DNA of 64,000 bases from Vibrio amylolyticus (GCF_023145695.1 NZ_JAJHVV010000007.1:186001-250000); one strand, 5' to 3'; shown: positions 28,119 through 37,915, counted from the first letter of the stretch. The notes: generated by a model from the letters alone, not told the origin. Numbers and translations: made by a program.

Positions 28119-28712
28119 TCAGCGGTGTTGGTTAAGTTGCTTTGAGATTGCTTGTTGTTTATCAGTGCAAGCTTCTACCGCTTTTGCTGTCACTTGAAGT
28201 GCTTGAGCCATTTGAGAAACATGGGTAGTCGCTGATAACACCGTTGACTGCAGTGGTCGTAATAAGAACCAATAGATACAACCGATTATCGCGAGCAACG
28301 CCAATACAACCAACGAGATGATCAGTATCAGTTTAAACTTCACATCATCTAAAAATAGCTGCGTCTTTTCTCCAACCACTTGTTTTGACTGAGACAAAGC
28401 GATAGGCAGCTTTTCAAGCGATTGAGTTGAAACATCAATCAATTGGTTGACGTTATTCATGGTTAACTCAATGTTTTTTTGTTGCTCAGGAGTAAGGTCA
28501 GGGCTTTCAGCAATCGCATTCAATGAATCGGCTAAGGAGTTTAATGATTGACTCGTACCATCAATAGACGCTTCAATGCCTTGCAGATCAAGACTGACGT
28601 TAACTTGAATAAACGAATTTGGGTCTTGCTCTTGTGGCGAGGAAGCAAAGGATGTGGGGATCACGAATATCAAGCCTAACCAAATAAGTTTCAACATAGC
28701 CACTACTTTCAT
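28119..28712 (-). CDS. Single-pass membrane protein with periplasmic coiled coil
   Basis: 197 residues of no family I recognise. A signal peptide (to ~residue 23, ...SFASS) leads into a helical, Gln/Ser/Leu-rich region likely to form a coiled coil (~40-125). A TM helix follows at ~130-152 (LILIISLVVLALLAIIGCIYW), then a short helical tail. The layout resembles methyl-accepting or tethering proteins without a signalling domain. The first ATG lacks a spaced ribosome site; M6 at 28697 is an alternative. Confidence 0.65.
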   Translation of the reverse strand: MKVVAMLKLIWLGLIFVIPTSFASSPQEQDPNSFIQVNVSLDLQGIEASIDGTSQSLNSLADSLNAIAESPDLTPEQQKNIELTMNNVNQLIDVSTQSLEKLPIALSQSKQVVGEKTQLFLDDVKFKLILIISLVVLALLAIIGCIYWFLLRPLQSTVLSATTHVSQMAQALQVTAKAVEACTDKQQAISKQLNQHR

Positions 28713-28825
28713 CCTTGTGCTCTAATACCAATTTTTACTCTTAAGCTATAACCGTAGACTGAAACAGCCCTACATTCCAATTTACAATCAATAAGATACC
28801 TGACATTTTTATCATCACCTTATAT

Positions 28826-28861
28826 AAAAAAGCCCTCTAAGTGGTTGGTCACTTAGAGGGC
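28826..28861 (-). terminator. Terminator of the CYTH gene
   Basis: A 12-bp perfect stem, GCCCTCTAAGTG with CACTTAGAGGGC, has a six-base loop. On the minus strand it is followed by a U-run. Confidence 0.9.
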
Positions 28862-28888
28862 ATATAAAAACGGTAAACGCGGCGCCTA

Positions 28889-29371
28889 TTAATCGGTTTC
28901 AAGCGACCATTTACTGTAAGGGTGTTTCATTAGCATAGAGTTGTAATAGCGGGTTTGCCCCGTCACTTCTTCCGCTAACCAAGAAGGCTTTTTAAAGGCT
29001 TCACTTTCAGAAGATAGCTCAACTTCTGCTACCATTAACCCTTGGTTTTCACCATAAAACTCATCCACTTCATAAGTGTGTTCACCGCATGGAACAAGAT
29101 AGCGAGTTTTATCAATCACACCGGGTTCGCATATTTTTAAGAGAGATTGAGCCTCTGCGACCGAGATCTCTCTTTCCCATTCAAAACGGCTCGCACCGGA
29201 TTCATTACCAATGCCTTTTACCGTCATAAAACCTTTCTCACCCTTCACTCGAACACGTACAGTACGCTCTGGAACTGAACATAAATAACCTTGGGTAATA
29301 CGCATCTCTTTTATAGCATCAGCTTTAAAATCATTACTGTTAATCAAAAATTTTCGTTCTATCTCTAACAT
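28889..29371 (-). CDS. CYTH domain protein (class IV adenylate cyclase / triphosphatase family)
   Basis: 160 residues forming a single CYTH tunnel fold. The N-terminal metal motif E3-I-E-R-K7 is present, as are RVRVKGEKGFMTVKG, FEWEREI and the late VAEVELSSE. Proteins of this short kind usually hydrolyse inorganic tripolyphosphate; some cyclise ATP. The sequence does not separate the two. It is monocistronic, with its own terminator. Confidence 0.87.
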   Translation of the reverse strand: MLEIERKFLINSNDFKADAIKEMRITQGYLCSVPERTVRVRVKGEKGFMTVKGIGNESGASRFEWEREISVAEAQSLLKICEPGVIDKTRYLVPCGEHTYEVDEFYGENQGLMVAEVELSSESEAFKKPSWLAEEVTGQTRYYNSMLMKHPYSKWSLETD

Positions 29372-29455
29372 GGTTAAACCCTAACTCGCTAACGGCTTGT
29401 TGATCATACCAATAACTCGCTTAATTGCTTGCTAGTAATCGAGAGAATCTTATGA

Positions 29456-30613
29456 TCAAAAATCGAATGTCAGACCAAAATTGAGCTTATAGTCGTTTTT
29501 ATCCGGTGTATTCCCTTCAGAATCGACTTTTGGGTTTGAGTTGTGATCCCAAATAAATTTGACGGTAAAATCGAGATCATCCACCAACTCCATATCAACA
29601 CTAACATGGTTACTGTGACGAACCCCACCCGAGGCATTACTCGCCCAGTTCAAATCGTAGCCATGGCTAACATCGATATCTTTAGTCAGTTCGTACTCTA
29701 AATCAGAAGAGAAAACGAGTGTCGGGCTCTGTTCAGAAGAACTTTCCCCTTCAGGCACGGTATAAAATTGAGTGTATTGAAAACCCGGACCAAGTGAGAC
29801 GTCCCACTCTAAGTCTGACTGAGTGATAATAAAGTAACCAAGCTGCATTGAGGCATTGATTCGATAATCAATGTTTTGAAATTTGTCACTGTTGACAGTT
29901 GCTTTGATTGGACGAAAGAAGATCCGATTACTCAGATAAATATCGTAAGAGCCATCAAACTGGTGATTTTGAGCGGTTTTTTCACCAGAAGATTGCGTCA
30001 CATTACCAATGTATTTAAGCAGGGTACGTGAGTAGACGGTCTGTCTCTTACCACTCACCTCGCCTGAAATAGAAAGCTCGTCGGTATTCCCTTTACTCAA
30101 GTTCGCCCCTAGAAATAGATCAGTTTCCCAACGTTCAATTTCTGACTCAACACGGCTATATATAGAAACAACTAGGCTAACTGGATAAACATGTATACCC
30201 TCGTTTTGAATCGTGAGCTTATCACCGACGATCGTTAATCGGCCTTCATGTGTCTCACCGTTAACAAGGCGAACTCGAAATATGTCAGAGGTTTGCAGTA
30301 CTGCAATATCTTCAACATCAATTTCAACATCGCCAAGTTCATCACTATCAAACTCAATAACCAGTTCATAGGAGTTTTGATCCTCTTGAACCGTGCCAAT
30401 TAAACGGCCTAGCAACACTTCCCCAGAGGTGAGTTGTATCCAGCCTTGATCTTTTTCAATTGTAACCGTTGGCTGAGTTGGGGCGACAGGGGTAGATATC
30501 TCATTCCCTTCAGGCAGGTTCGTTGAAACGCGTTTATCTTCCGCAATAACTGGGGCGCAAAGCAATATACTGAGTAATGGATAGTGAAATGAATATTTTT
30601 GCTGTTTTTTCAT
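29456..30613 (-). CDS. DUF481 outer-membrane beta-barrel protein
   Basis: 385 residues with a signal peptide ending near APVIA-EDK. Residues ~45-150 are a beta-rich region with repeated LxGxL elements (TSGEVLLGRLIG, VNGETHEGRLTI). The C-terminal ~230 residues are alternating strands of the DUF481 (YdiY-like) barrel and end LNFGLTFDF, an outer-membrane terminal signature. An ATG at 30613, eight bases after AGG, is preferred to the upstream TTG. Function unknown. Confidence 0.85.
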   Translation of the reverse strand: MKKQQKYSFHYPLLSILLCAPVIAEDKRVSTNLPEGNEISTPVAPTQPTVTIEKDQGWIQLTSGEVLLGRLIGTVQEDQNSYELVIEFDSDELGDVEIDVEDIAVLQTSDIFRVRLVNGETHEGRLTIVGDKLTIQNEGIHVYPVSLVVSIYSRVESEIERWETDLFLGANLSKGNTDELSISGEVSGKRQTVYSRTLLKYIGNVTQSSGEKTAQNHQFDGSYDIYLSNRIFFRPIKATVNSDKFQNIDYRINASMQLGYFIITQSDLEWDVSLGPGFQYTQFYTVPEGESSSEQSPTLVFSSDLEYELTKDIDVSHGYDLNWASNASGGVRHSNHVSVDMELVDDLDFTVKFIWDHNSNPKVDSEGNTPDKNDYKLNFGLTFDF

Positions 30614-30865
30614 CAATTAAACCTAGCGATAAACCTTTTCTAATTCGACCAAATCACCCTTCCATGTCGTACGTTCAAAAAGTACACAATCCCAACTCAT
30701 ACTGGCACATTAGCTAGGTGCTCCGACAGAAGAGTGTAAAAAGTGTGACAAGAGATCCGCTAGGTTGATGAAACCACACAGTAAGTCAGTTTTATTTTAT
30801 TCAGATAATTAGCCTAAAAATAGGAAAAGAGAAACCGGCTTAACACACTCATCACGGAGGACTCT

Positions 30866-31981
30866 ATGAAAAGGAACCATGCCATTGACTCAATTCGAGG
30901 CTTATTATTGATTTTCATGGCAATCAATCACTTTATTTGGATAACAGGCGGGCGATCCGCAATACAGCTTTTCACGTTGCAGCCTTTAGGCCAAGTGGGT
31001 GCCGCAGAGGGGTTTGTCTTCATATCTGGATTAATGGTTGGGCTTATTTATTGTCGCCCTGCCGCCACGAACGTGACAAGCAAACTCATTCAACGAGCTA
31101 AACAGCTTTATGGCTACCATATTGGGGCTTTAATATTAATCATCGTGGTTGCAATCTCAATCTCGACCTTATGGCCTGTCTATCCCGCTTTCTTTCAAAC
31201 AATGTTCCCTTTCCTGTTTAGGCAACCAGAGCTTGCGACTCCCCTTACCCTTCTTCTCATCCACAAGCCCGCCTATTTCGACATATTACCGATGTACATC
31301 GTTTTTATGTTGTGTGCGCCTATTGCCCTGCACCTACTGAATAGAGGGAAGATTCTCTGGGTTATCGCTATCAGTACCATTATCTGGCTAAGCAGTTCTT
31401 GGGTCGATCTATCAACTCAAATAGCCCAAGTAGCGCCAATTACACCGATTAACACTGGGTATTTTAATTGGCTTGCGTGGCAGCTCCCTTTCATGATTGG
31501 GCTATCTATTGGCTACTGCCATCATCACCTGTCCATTAATTGGTTTAAATACCGACTGATTCTGCTCCTTGCTGTGGTCGCTGCTGTCTTTATTTTTCTG
31601 GCTCATCACAATGTGTTTGTTCAGCAGTTTGGTCTCCACCAAGGAACACTTTATACGCTAGGGAATAAACCCACTCTTGGTTGGCTCAGGGTATTCAACC
31701 TAGCACTGCTCATCTATCTGTTGAACTACCTTATTATGCATCACCCAAGGCTTCTCACATTCCGTCCGCTCGCCATGCTTGGTCGTCACTCTCTGCAGGT
31801 ATTTAGCTGGCACTATGTCGTGATCTTTACTCTGGCGCCATTTGCCTTCAAATACGCTTCCACAGGCCCTGCGTACAACCTGATGTTAGCTATGATCGTT
31901 GGGCTGCTATTTATCCCCTCTTTCATTATTGAAAAAAAGAAAACCGTTAACGATTCACCTTTAACAGGAATGACCAAGTGA
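30866..31981 (+). CDS. OpgC-like membrane protein (acyltransferase fold)
   Basis: 371 residues with about ten membrane helices and the N-terminal block HAIDSIRGLLLIFMAINHF, followed by GAAEGFVFISGLMVGL, typical of the OpgC family. OpgC in E. coli succinylates osmoregulated periplasmic glucans. No glucan synthesis genes are nearby, so the substrate here is open. CGGAGGA precedes the ATG. The stop overlaps the next gene's GTG start by four bases (GTGA), indicating translational coupling. Confidence 0.85.
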   Translation: MKRNHAIDSIRGLLLIFMAINHFIWITGGRSAIQLFTLQPLGQVGAAEGFVFISGLMVGLIYCRPAATNVTSKLIQRAKQLYGYHIGALILIIVVAISISTLWPVYPAFFQTMFPFLFRQPELATPLTLLLIHKPAYFDILPMYIVFMLCAPIALHLLNRGKILWVIAISTIIWLSSSWVDLSTQIAQVAPITPINTGYFNWLAWQLPFMIGLSIGYCHHHLSINWFKYRLILLLAVVAAVFIFLAHHNVFVQQFGLHQGTLYTLGNKPTLGWLRVFNLALLIYLLNYLIMHHPRLLTFRPLAMLGRHSLQVFSWHYVVIFTLAPFAFKYASTGPAYNLMLAMIVGLLFIPSFIIEKKKTVNDSPLTGMTK

Positions 31982-32430
31982 AATATTTACTATTGCCAAT
32001 GATTAGCTTTGCATTAATGGGCTGCGAAGAGCCACCACACCAACTACAGACTCAAGATAATTTAAAACTAGCGGATAGCGCTAAGCTTCATGCGTTAACG
32101 CTAAACCTGACCAACACCACCGAAGAAGGGGGAGTACTTCGTATTGAGTTAAAACGCTCAAATGACCAACTATTAGAAGAGAGAAGCATCGACATGAACG
32201 AGTTTACTGGCTCTATCGTGTTCAGCGATATTTTAGAGGGCTACTATTCCATTCAGGTGTATCAAGATATAGATGCAAACCAACAACTCAATATGGATGG
32301 TCCCATTCCTCAAGAGCCGATTGGATTTTCAAATAACCCAATACTTCAAGGGCCACCAACGTTTGCAGTGACAGGGTTTGAGATCACGTCTGATCTGACT
32401 CAAGAAGTACAATTAATCGATTATCGATAA
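31978..32430 (+). CDS. DUF2141-like lipoprotein
   Basis: 150 residues starting at a GTG. The lipoprotein signal ends ALMGC (residue 16). The body shows LTLNLTNTTEEGGVLRIELKRS, then a DIDANQQLNMDGPIPQEPIGFS block that matches the DUF2141 pattern (small beta-rich domain). Its coupling to the OpgC-like gene suggests a shared envelope function, not defined. Confidence 0.78.
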   Translation: MKYLLLPMISFALMGCEEPPHQLQTQDNLKLADSAKLHALTLNLTNTTEEGGVLRIELKRSNDQLLEERSIDMNEFTGSIVFSDILEGYYSIQVYQDIDANQQLNMDGPIPQEPIGFSNNPILQGPPTFAVTGFEITSDLTQEVQLIDYR

Positions 32431-32463
32431 CCGTTTTCGATAGCCGTTTTAGATAACATTGAT

Positions 32464-33801
32464 CTACCGCTTTTTAGCTGGGATCAAGAGTTCCATTTTC
32501 CACTCTTGATCCTCGTTTTCCGAATCCATTGAGATCAATGATGTAATCCACTCATAGCCTCTCACTAGATAGAATGGTGAATCCGCTAAATAGTGGTAAT
32601 ACAACATCTCAAGATCATCCCCAATGGCCTTCAACGTGCCTTCCAATTTACACTGCAAATAGCTGGCACTCTCCACGTCGTCTCCGGTTTCTGAAAACTC
32701 AAAATAGGCACTGTCATAATCATGATGGGGAGAGAATATACCGTCTTCATTCTGGCCGATGAGTATCGCCCCTTTTCCATCATTCACAAGGCCCACTTTG
32801 GACATATAATGCGCCACAATATCACTCAGCCTCTGCTCTTTGAGGATGTTATGTGAGCCAGTTTGATGATGGTCAAACTGACCAACGAGAGTAGGTAACT
32901 GAACGAGCCGATTCGATAAATAACGGATACTTTTAGGTAAAACATTATCTTGTTGAGTGATTAACTCAATAGAACACATTAATGATTCATCCTGTTGCTG
33001 CTGCCATATTATTGGCAGTACTTTGGCTGAGAGATGGTGGTTAGGCATGAAGACTAAATGAAGGTAATGAAAGAAAGACGCAACGTACGACACGTCTGGT
33101 AACTCGAATTGCCACAGTTTTCTAGCAGGTAAGGAAACACAGGTTAGTATGCGATCACTTCCTTCATTATTACCGTCGCATGCAGCAACCATCTGAAACA
33201 GGCCTGATAGATAAGAGCAATTGTTACGGTACTCTAATGTGTAATAACGCCTACCTTGATGCTGCCAGTCTTGCGTTGCTCGCTCAAATTCAGACCAAAG
33301 CTTCCTCAGCGGAGGCATAAACTTCCCTTCGTTGATTGATATAGATGGAAATACCTCGGACACCCCCTGAACTTCAACCTTGTCAAAATGGCAAAGTGAT
33401 GGCCGGTTTTTCTCGAGATGCTGTACAAACTCTAAATAGTTTAATGTGATTGGCGAGACAACAAGAAATTGAGCAAAGTGTGGGGAATATTTCAGGTGCT
33501 TAGGAGAGACAAGAAACTGCTTTTTGAAGGCGCGATAAAACGCCTCATGGCTATCAAAACCAAAATCGAGAGCGATATCAATCAAACGCCGATGACTATC
33601 TGCGATCTCCTTTGCCGCCAATGAAAGCAAACGAGCACGATAGTAATGCCCTACCGACATTCCTGTATAACGTTTAAATTCATGCTGCAGGTGCCACTTA
33701 CTGACATTCAATGATAGAGAAAGCGCTTCAATCTCAAGCTTATTTGGGATCATCAACTCAATGGCGTCGACAATACGCAAAATAAAGGTAAATTGTCTCA
33801 T
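32464..33801 (-). CDS. AraC family regulator with N-terminal HTH and effector-like C-terminus
   Basis: 445 residues. The AraC double HTH is at the N-terminus (~10-105; LSLNVSKWHLQHEFKRYTGM, then FDSHEAFYRAFKKQFLVSPKHLK), as in Rob-type proteins. The remaining ~330 residues look like one or two GyrI/Rob-type effector modules, with AYFEFSETGDD and the C-terminal MELLIPAKKR. Such modules often bind small amphipathic compounds. The AAGG upstream of the ATG is close, but the HTH position supports the start. Confidence 0.85.
   Translation of the reverse strand: MRQFTFILRIVDAIELMIPNKLEIEALSLSLNVSKWHLQHEFKRYTGMSVGHYYRARLLSLAAKEIADSHRRLIDIALDFGFDSHEAFYRAFKKQFLVSPKHLKYSPHFAQFLVVSPITLNYLEFVQHLEKNRPSLCHFDKVEVQGVSEVFPSISINEGKFMPPLRKLWSEFERATQDWQHQGRRYYTLEYRNNCSYLSGLFQMVAACDGNNEGSDRILTCVSLPARKLWQFELPDVSYVASFFHYLHLVFMPNHHLSAKVLPIIWQQQQDESLMCSIELITQQDNVLPKSIRYLSNRLVQLPTLVGQFDHHQTGSHNILKEQRLSDIVAHYMSKVGLVNDGKGAILIGQNEDGIFSPHHDYDSAYFEFSETGDDVESASYLQCKLEGTLKAIGDDLEMLYYHYLADSPFYLVRGYEWITSLISMDSENEDQEWKMELLIPAKKR
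32647..32659. other. Degenerate parS2-like palindrome inside an AraC gene
   Basis: TTTACACTGCAAA has one mismatch to TTTACANTGTAAA. It may be chance coding sequence. Confidence 0.2.
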
Positions 33802-33920
33802 GCCCTTAGGCTGCCTGATAATTTAAGTAACTTCAAAGACGCCCGTTCATTTTACGACAGCACTCAAAAGATAGTCATTACATCAGAATAACAAACCGCT
33901 ACTTGCTCGTACCGCAATCT

Positions 33921-35693
33921 CTAACTCGCTGACCAGACATTTCGTATATCGGGCCACCCCCAGTTGGTGAGTTCAACGTCTTTCAATACGCCGTGGAAAC
34001 GAAGTGTCTGACGGTGATGAAAAAGCGGAGTGAGATAGAACTCAGAAATCAATGTCGAGGCTATCGGTTCGAGATCATTAAGATAATCACAAAGCTCAGT
34101 GCTACTGCGTAATGTGGTCAGTGACTCTGTTAACCATTGACTTGCCATTGTGCCTATTGAATTGTGCAAAATAGGGTTATTAAACAAGCTATCAAACGCA
34201 GAAGCATGACGATTATCATCCAAATTGATATTCGTAATAATTAGCTCTTCTGTTAACGATCCATTGGCTGAACGCTCTGATAGTTCACGATATGAGTAAG
34301 TGTTTACTTCTACCTTAACACCCAGTTCTTGTAAGATGGATTGAATACTATAAACACAACTCATTAAAGCGGCATAATCGTAAACCGCTATAGAAAGGGA
34401 AGCAGGCAGCGTCGATTCCACACGAAACGGGCGCAGCATTGTTTGCCACATTGGTAGTAAATTCCCAGCAACCTCACACCCAAATAGGCTTTTTTGTTCA
34501 CGCATTCTTTTGTAGACATTCTGTGCCGATAAAACACTAGAAAGATAGCGGCGCTGCTGTTCACCAAGTAACGTGGATGTGTTTTGGTTAAACAATGCAA
34601 ACATACAGCCATCTTCAATGCGGCTGTATTTTATACCTTGCTCGGTATTATCATCAGCCTCACTGCTTTCATCACTCACGCTGTAAGCGACGTAATGGTT
34701 ACACTCTTTTTCATTGTTCGACGCTAGTTGGTTAGTTTCAATCAGACTCAGGTCTTTTTTCACTTCATTCAGCCGCCATATGGTGACGCGATCGGTCAGC
34801 GCTCGACAAGCATAATATCGTTCGAATGCTTGCAAACGTAACTTCTCAGACGAGTGTTCAACCACTTCAAAAGGCCCACTTCCAATCACGGCATAATCCG
34901 AAGTGCCACCAACCTGACTAACCGGCTGTATCGAATAACGCACGCCAGAGATAAGCCCAGCAAAGCCTTTATCTGGCTCAGACAGAGTAAATAAGATCTT
35001 CAACGGCTGTTCAGATGACACATCAGAAAGATGGGAGAGCTCAGTTTGATATTCAGGTAGCGTTAACAGTTTCTTATAGAGCTTAACGATGGCGGCAGCA
35101 TCAATAGGGCTGCCATCATGAAAGGTTAGCCCTGGGCGTAAATAAAACGTCCATTGATAGTGCTCGGGATCATACTCCCAATGGTGAGCCAGTTGAGGTT
35201 CAACCAAACCATCTCTATCACTCGTCACCAAACAACAATATAGCTGACGTAGAAGATAGCGTTCACTGCTGCGCTGCAGTTGATGTGGAACCAAACGTTC
35301 AAATGACCGTTTATAGGTTAGCTGAAGATGTAACTGCCCTTCATGCATAGAGACACCAGAAGTGCTCTGCAATAGGCGTCCAAACTCTTTCTTATCGTCA
35401 TCAAGTATCGCAAGCGCCTTTTCATATTTACCTGAAACGATCCTTTCTGTGGCGAGCTGCTTTTTTAGTTCAATAAGCTCTAGATTAAGAACCAGAGTGG
35501 AGCGTTGATTGCGGCCTACTTTGGGTGCCCATGTCAGCCATTCAAGTTCATGCATTTGATTCAATAGATTTCTAGCATGACGCACACTGGTAAAGAGCAC
35601 TTCAGAAACATCTACCAGTGCCGTCTTTATCTCACTTCCCACCCCTAAAGGCACTAAACGAGTGTAATAGCGCAGTAAATTTAAATCGGACAC
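33921..35693 (-). CDS. SgrR-family transcriptional regulator with solute-binding-protein domain
   Basis: 590 residues. The N-terminal ~110 residues form the SgrR-type winged HTH, and the rest is a cytoplasmic SBP_bac_5 (oligopeptide-binding-protein-like) domain with LRPGLTFHDGSPIDA and IGSGPFEVVEHS. E. coli SgrR senses sugar-phosphate stress and activates the divergent small RNA sgrS. I chose the GTG at 35693, with AAGGC at good spacing; an in-frame TTG at 35699 also exists. A 51-codon ORF and hairpins lie divergently upstream. The ligand of this paralogue is unknown. Confidence 0.9.
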   Translation of the reverse strand: MSDLNLLRYYTRLVPLGVGSEIKTALVDVSEVLFTSVRHARNLLNQMHELEWLTWAPKVGRNQRSTLVLNLELIELKKQLATERIVSGKYEKALAILDDDKKEFGRLLQSTSGVSMHEGQLHLQLTYKRSFERLVPHQLQRSSERYLLRQLYCCLVTSDRDGLVEPQLAHHWEYDPEHYQWTFYLRPGLTFHDGSPIDAAAIVKLYKKLLTLPEYQTELSHLSDVSSEQPLKILFTLSEPDKGFAGLISGVRYSIQPVSQVGGTSDYAVIGSGPFEVVEHSSEKLRLQAFERYYACRALTDRVTIWRLNEVKKDLSLIETNQLASNNEKECNHYVAYSVSDESSEADDNTEQGIKYSRIEDGCMFALFNQNTSTLLGEQQRRYLSSVLSAQNVYKRMREQKSLFGCEVAGNLLPMWQTMLRPFRVESTLPASLSIAVYDYAALMSCVYSIQSILQELGVKVEVNTYSYRELSERSANGSLTEELIITNINLDDNRHASAFDSLFNNPILHNSIGTMASQWLTESLTTLRSSTELCDYLNDLEPIASTLISEFYLTPLFHHRQTLRFHGVLKDVELTNWGWPDIRNVWSAS

Positions 35694-35923
35694 AGGCAAA
35701 GCCTTAACAGTTAGATTGATACTTCTATACTAGCGAAAATTAGACGTATAAATGCAGAAAATATTCCTTCAAACCCTTCCTTATTTATCGTTAATTTAGC
35801 TTATTAACCCCACTTACAAGACATTAACTCAAAAATAAGGAACAGAAGATTAAAATTAACTCTGTTTTTCGCTTCCTCCTTTGTTGGCAAACTATCGGTG
35901 TTATCAAGAACCGGAGAAACAGA

Positions 35924-36079
35924 ATGAGACCCAATGCAGATGTCCATACCCCTTTTGATGCCCCTTTGACGCGACATTATATCGAGCGTCTTAAAGTCAG
36001 TAACAACTGGCTAGAAAAGGCGATGATCATGGCCTTAATTGAATTGTGTCAATACCAGCATGATGTAAAAAGTAACTGA
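35924..36079 (+). CDS. 51-residue small protein divergent from the SgrR-type gene
   Basis: ATG with a well-placed GGAGA (seven bases upstream), 51 codons, ending TGA. The product is basic and helical in its second half (RHYIERLKVSNNWLEKAMIM). I do not recognise the family. It occupies the place of sgrS/sgrT in enterobacteria: divergent from an SgrR gene and followed by hairpin-rich DNA. SgrT (43 residues in E. coli) is not clearly similar. A small-protein gene within a regulatory RNA is possible. Confidence 0.6.
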   Translation: MRPNADVHTPFDAPLTRHYIERLKVSNNWLEKAMIMALIELCQYQHDVKSN

Positions 36080-36100
36080 TCCATTACCCACCCGATTGTG

Positions 36101-36243
36101 GCATAGAGCAGAGCTCGCTCCTACCCCCAATAACTCTGCTCTATGCTACCTCTCTGTAAAGCCCCTCTTCTATTACAACTATTCAGAGCGGAAGCTTTAC
36201 TAAAATAAACAGCCATAATAGAAGTGCCTTGCCCCTTCAAGGC
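36101..36243 (+). ncRNA. Candidate structured RNA downstream of the 51-codon ORF
   Basis: Successive inverted repeats: a perfect 13-bp stem (36101-36113 with 36134-36146), GTAAAGC with GCTTTAC (36156-36162, 36194-36200), CTTCTATTA with TAATAGAAG (36167-36175, 36216-36224), and GCCTTG with CAAGGC (36226-36231, 36238-36243). The second and third could form alternative or pseudoknotted pairings. No U-run follows any of them, so ordinary terminators are unlikely to explain them all. Transcription is not shown by the sequence. Confidence 0.35.
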
Positions 36244-36353
36244 GCTTAACCATCAAAAAACACAATACTCAAACTTCCTCACAGTCAGATCGCCACGACT
36301 AAGCTAACCTTGCTAATCACACATTAAAATCACCACAGAAAAAGGAAAGCTAT

Positions 36354-36674
36354 ATGATTGTAACAACCACTCAATCCGTAGAAGGAAAACGCATTGTCGC
36401 CTATAAAGGTGTCATTGCCGGAGAGGCCATTTTAGGCGCCAACTTATTCAAAGATATGTTTGCCGGAATACGTGATATGGTTGGTGGACGATCAGGAACC
36501 TACGAGCGGGAATTGGAAAAAGCGCGATTAATCGCCTTCCAAGAGCTTGAAACCAAAGCTCAAGAGCTCGGTGCAAATGCCGTTGTTGGTGTCGATATTG
36601 ATTATGAAGTCCTTGGGCAAGCAAATGGTATGTTAATGGTGTCAGCTAGTGGTACGGCGGTTGTCGTCGATTAA
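36354..36674 (+). CDS. YbjQ/UPF0145 family protein
   Basis: 106 residues, the family length, with [17 protein letters not shown] near the start and [18 protein letters not shown] toward the end. YbjQ-type proteins form pentamers and may bind metals or lipids; their role is uncertain. AAAGGA precedes the start. No signal peptide. Confidence 0.9.
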   Translation: MIVTTTQSVEGKRIVAYKGVIAGEAILGANLFKDMFAGIRDMVGGRSGTYERELEKARLIAFQELETKAQELGANAVVGVDIDYEVLGQANGMLMVSASGTAVVVD

Positions 36675-36722
36675 TATTTTTTAATTAACCATCCACTTAG
36701 TAGTACATGAAAGTCTATATTT

Positions 36723-36755
36723 CACCTTCATTATGTATCGATTAAAATGAAGGTG
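36723..36755. terminator. Hairpin after the YbjQ gene
   Basis: CACCTTCATT pairs with AATGAAGGTG around a 13-base loop. The U-run is poor, so termination is only probable. Confidence 0.4.
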
Positions 36756-36839
36756 ATCGCAAATTACCTTTTAATAAATATACTTATAAAATCAAGTACC
36801 TATATCATTAATCTTTAATTGACAAATCAAGAGAATGAT

Positions 36840-37301
36840 ATGAAAAACTTATCTTTGTTACTAGCCGCACTAGCGCTAACCTTATCTGGGTGTGCCACAG
36901 TACCTACATCTTCAGAAGAGGAAACCACTGCAGCAAAAAGTTTTATAGCACCATCTGAAAATTCTTCAGGTATCTATGTTTATCGAAATGACTCCTCCGT
37001 TGGTGCTGCACTGAAAAAGGACGTGTTTATTAACGGGGAATGCATTGGTCAAACAGCTCCTGGTGTTTTCTTTTATCAAGAAGTTGAAGGTAACAAAGAA
37101 CACAGCATCAGTACCGAGTCTGAATTTTCCCCCAATGATGTAACACTATACACTGAAAAAGGACGACTTTATTTTGTACAACAATTTATAAAGCTAGGTG
37201 TTTTTGTTGGTGGTGCAGGCGTAGAAGTTGTTGATGAGACGGTAGGTAAAGAAGAGGTATCCAAATACAAGTTAGCCGTAAAAGGAACGTGTGCCTCTTA
37301 A
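36840..37301 (+). CDS. DUF2846-like lipoprotein
   Basis: 153 residues with a lipoprotein signal ending LTLSGC. The body has SGIYVYRNDSSVGAALKKDVFINGECIG and APGVFFYQEVEG, the DUF2846 pattern of small beta-sandwich lipoproteins. I prefer the ATG at 36840 because the signal peptide begins there; the upstream ATG adds seven residues. Function unknown. Confidence 0.82.
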   Translation: MKNLSLLLAALALTLSGCATVPTSSEEETTAAKSFIAPSENSSGIYVYRNDSSVGAALKKDVFINGECIGQTAPGVFFYQEVEGNKEHSISTESEFSPNDVTLYTEKGRLYFVQQFIKLGVFVGGAGVEVVDETVGKEEVSKYKLAVKGTCAS

Positions 37302-37448
37302 TTAATTTCACATTTTTAGCCTAAAGCCCAATAATTAAATCCGATCTTTACTAAAAACCTTATCGTATTGATCGGCTTTTATTGTTATTCCCATATGATA
37401 CAGTGAATAAAAATCAACCACCACAATACTCATTAAAGGGAATTAATA

Positions 37449-37874
37449 GTGACATATCCAATCTCAGGAAGCTGTCAATGCGGGCAGCTGACTTATCAAA
37501 TCAAACAAGCACCGTTAGTCGTCATGGCTTGCCACTGTAAAGAGTGCCAAAAGCTATCAACTAGCCCTTTTAGCGTCACCGCTGTATTTCCAACCGATGC
37601 TGTTGAGTTTCAAGGCGAGCTAAAAGAGTGGACACGCCCTGCAGATAGCGGCAATCAAAACAGTGCGAAATTTTGTCCCGAGTGTGGCAACCGAGTCTAT
37701 CATTTCAACCCTGCCGATCTTTCAAGCATCAAACTTAAGCTCAAACCCACAGAACTGGAAGATGACGCGTTATTTGAACCGACAGCTCATGTGTGGGTCA
37801 GTGAAAAACAGAGCTGGTATCAACTCCCAGAAGGCGTAACAACCTTTGATAAACAGCCTGAAATCAAAAAATAA
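37449..37874 (+). CDS. GFA family zinc protein
   Basis: 141 residues starting at a GTG after AAGGGA. It has the glutathione-dependent formaldehyde-activating (GFA/CENP-V) zinc pattern: C9-x-C11, C28-x-C30-x-x-C33, and a later C-P-E-C pair (near 76-79). Its actual substrate is unknown in most family members. Confidence 0.88.
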   Translation: MTYPISGSCQCGQLTYQIKQAPLVVMACHCKECQKLSTSPFSVTAVFPTDAVEFQGELKEWTRPADSGNQNSAKFCPECGNRVYHFNPADLSSIKLKLKPTELEDDALFEPTAHVWVSEKQSWYQLPEGVTTFDKQPEIKK

Positions 37875-37915
37875 CAACACGTACTGCTTATATACCGCAC
37901 AAGGAAAGAGGGAAA

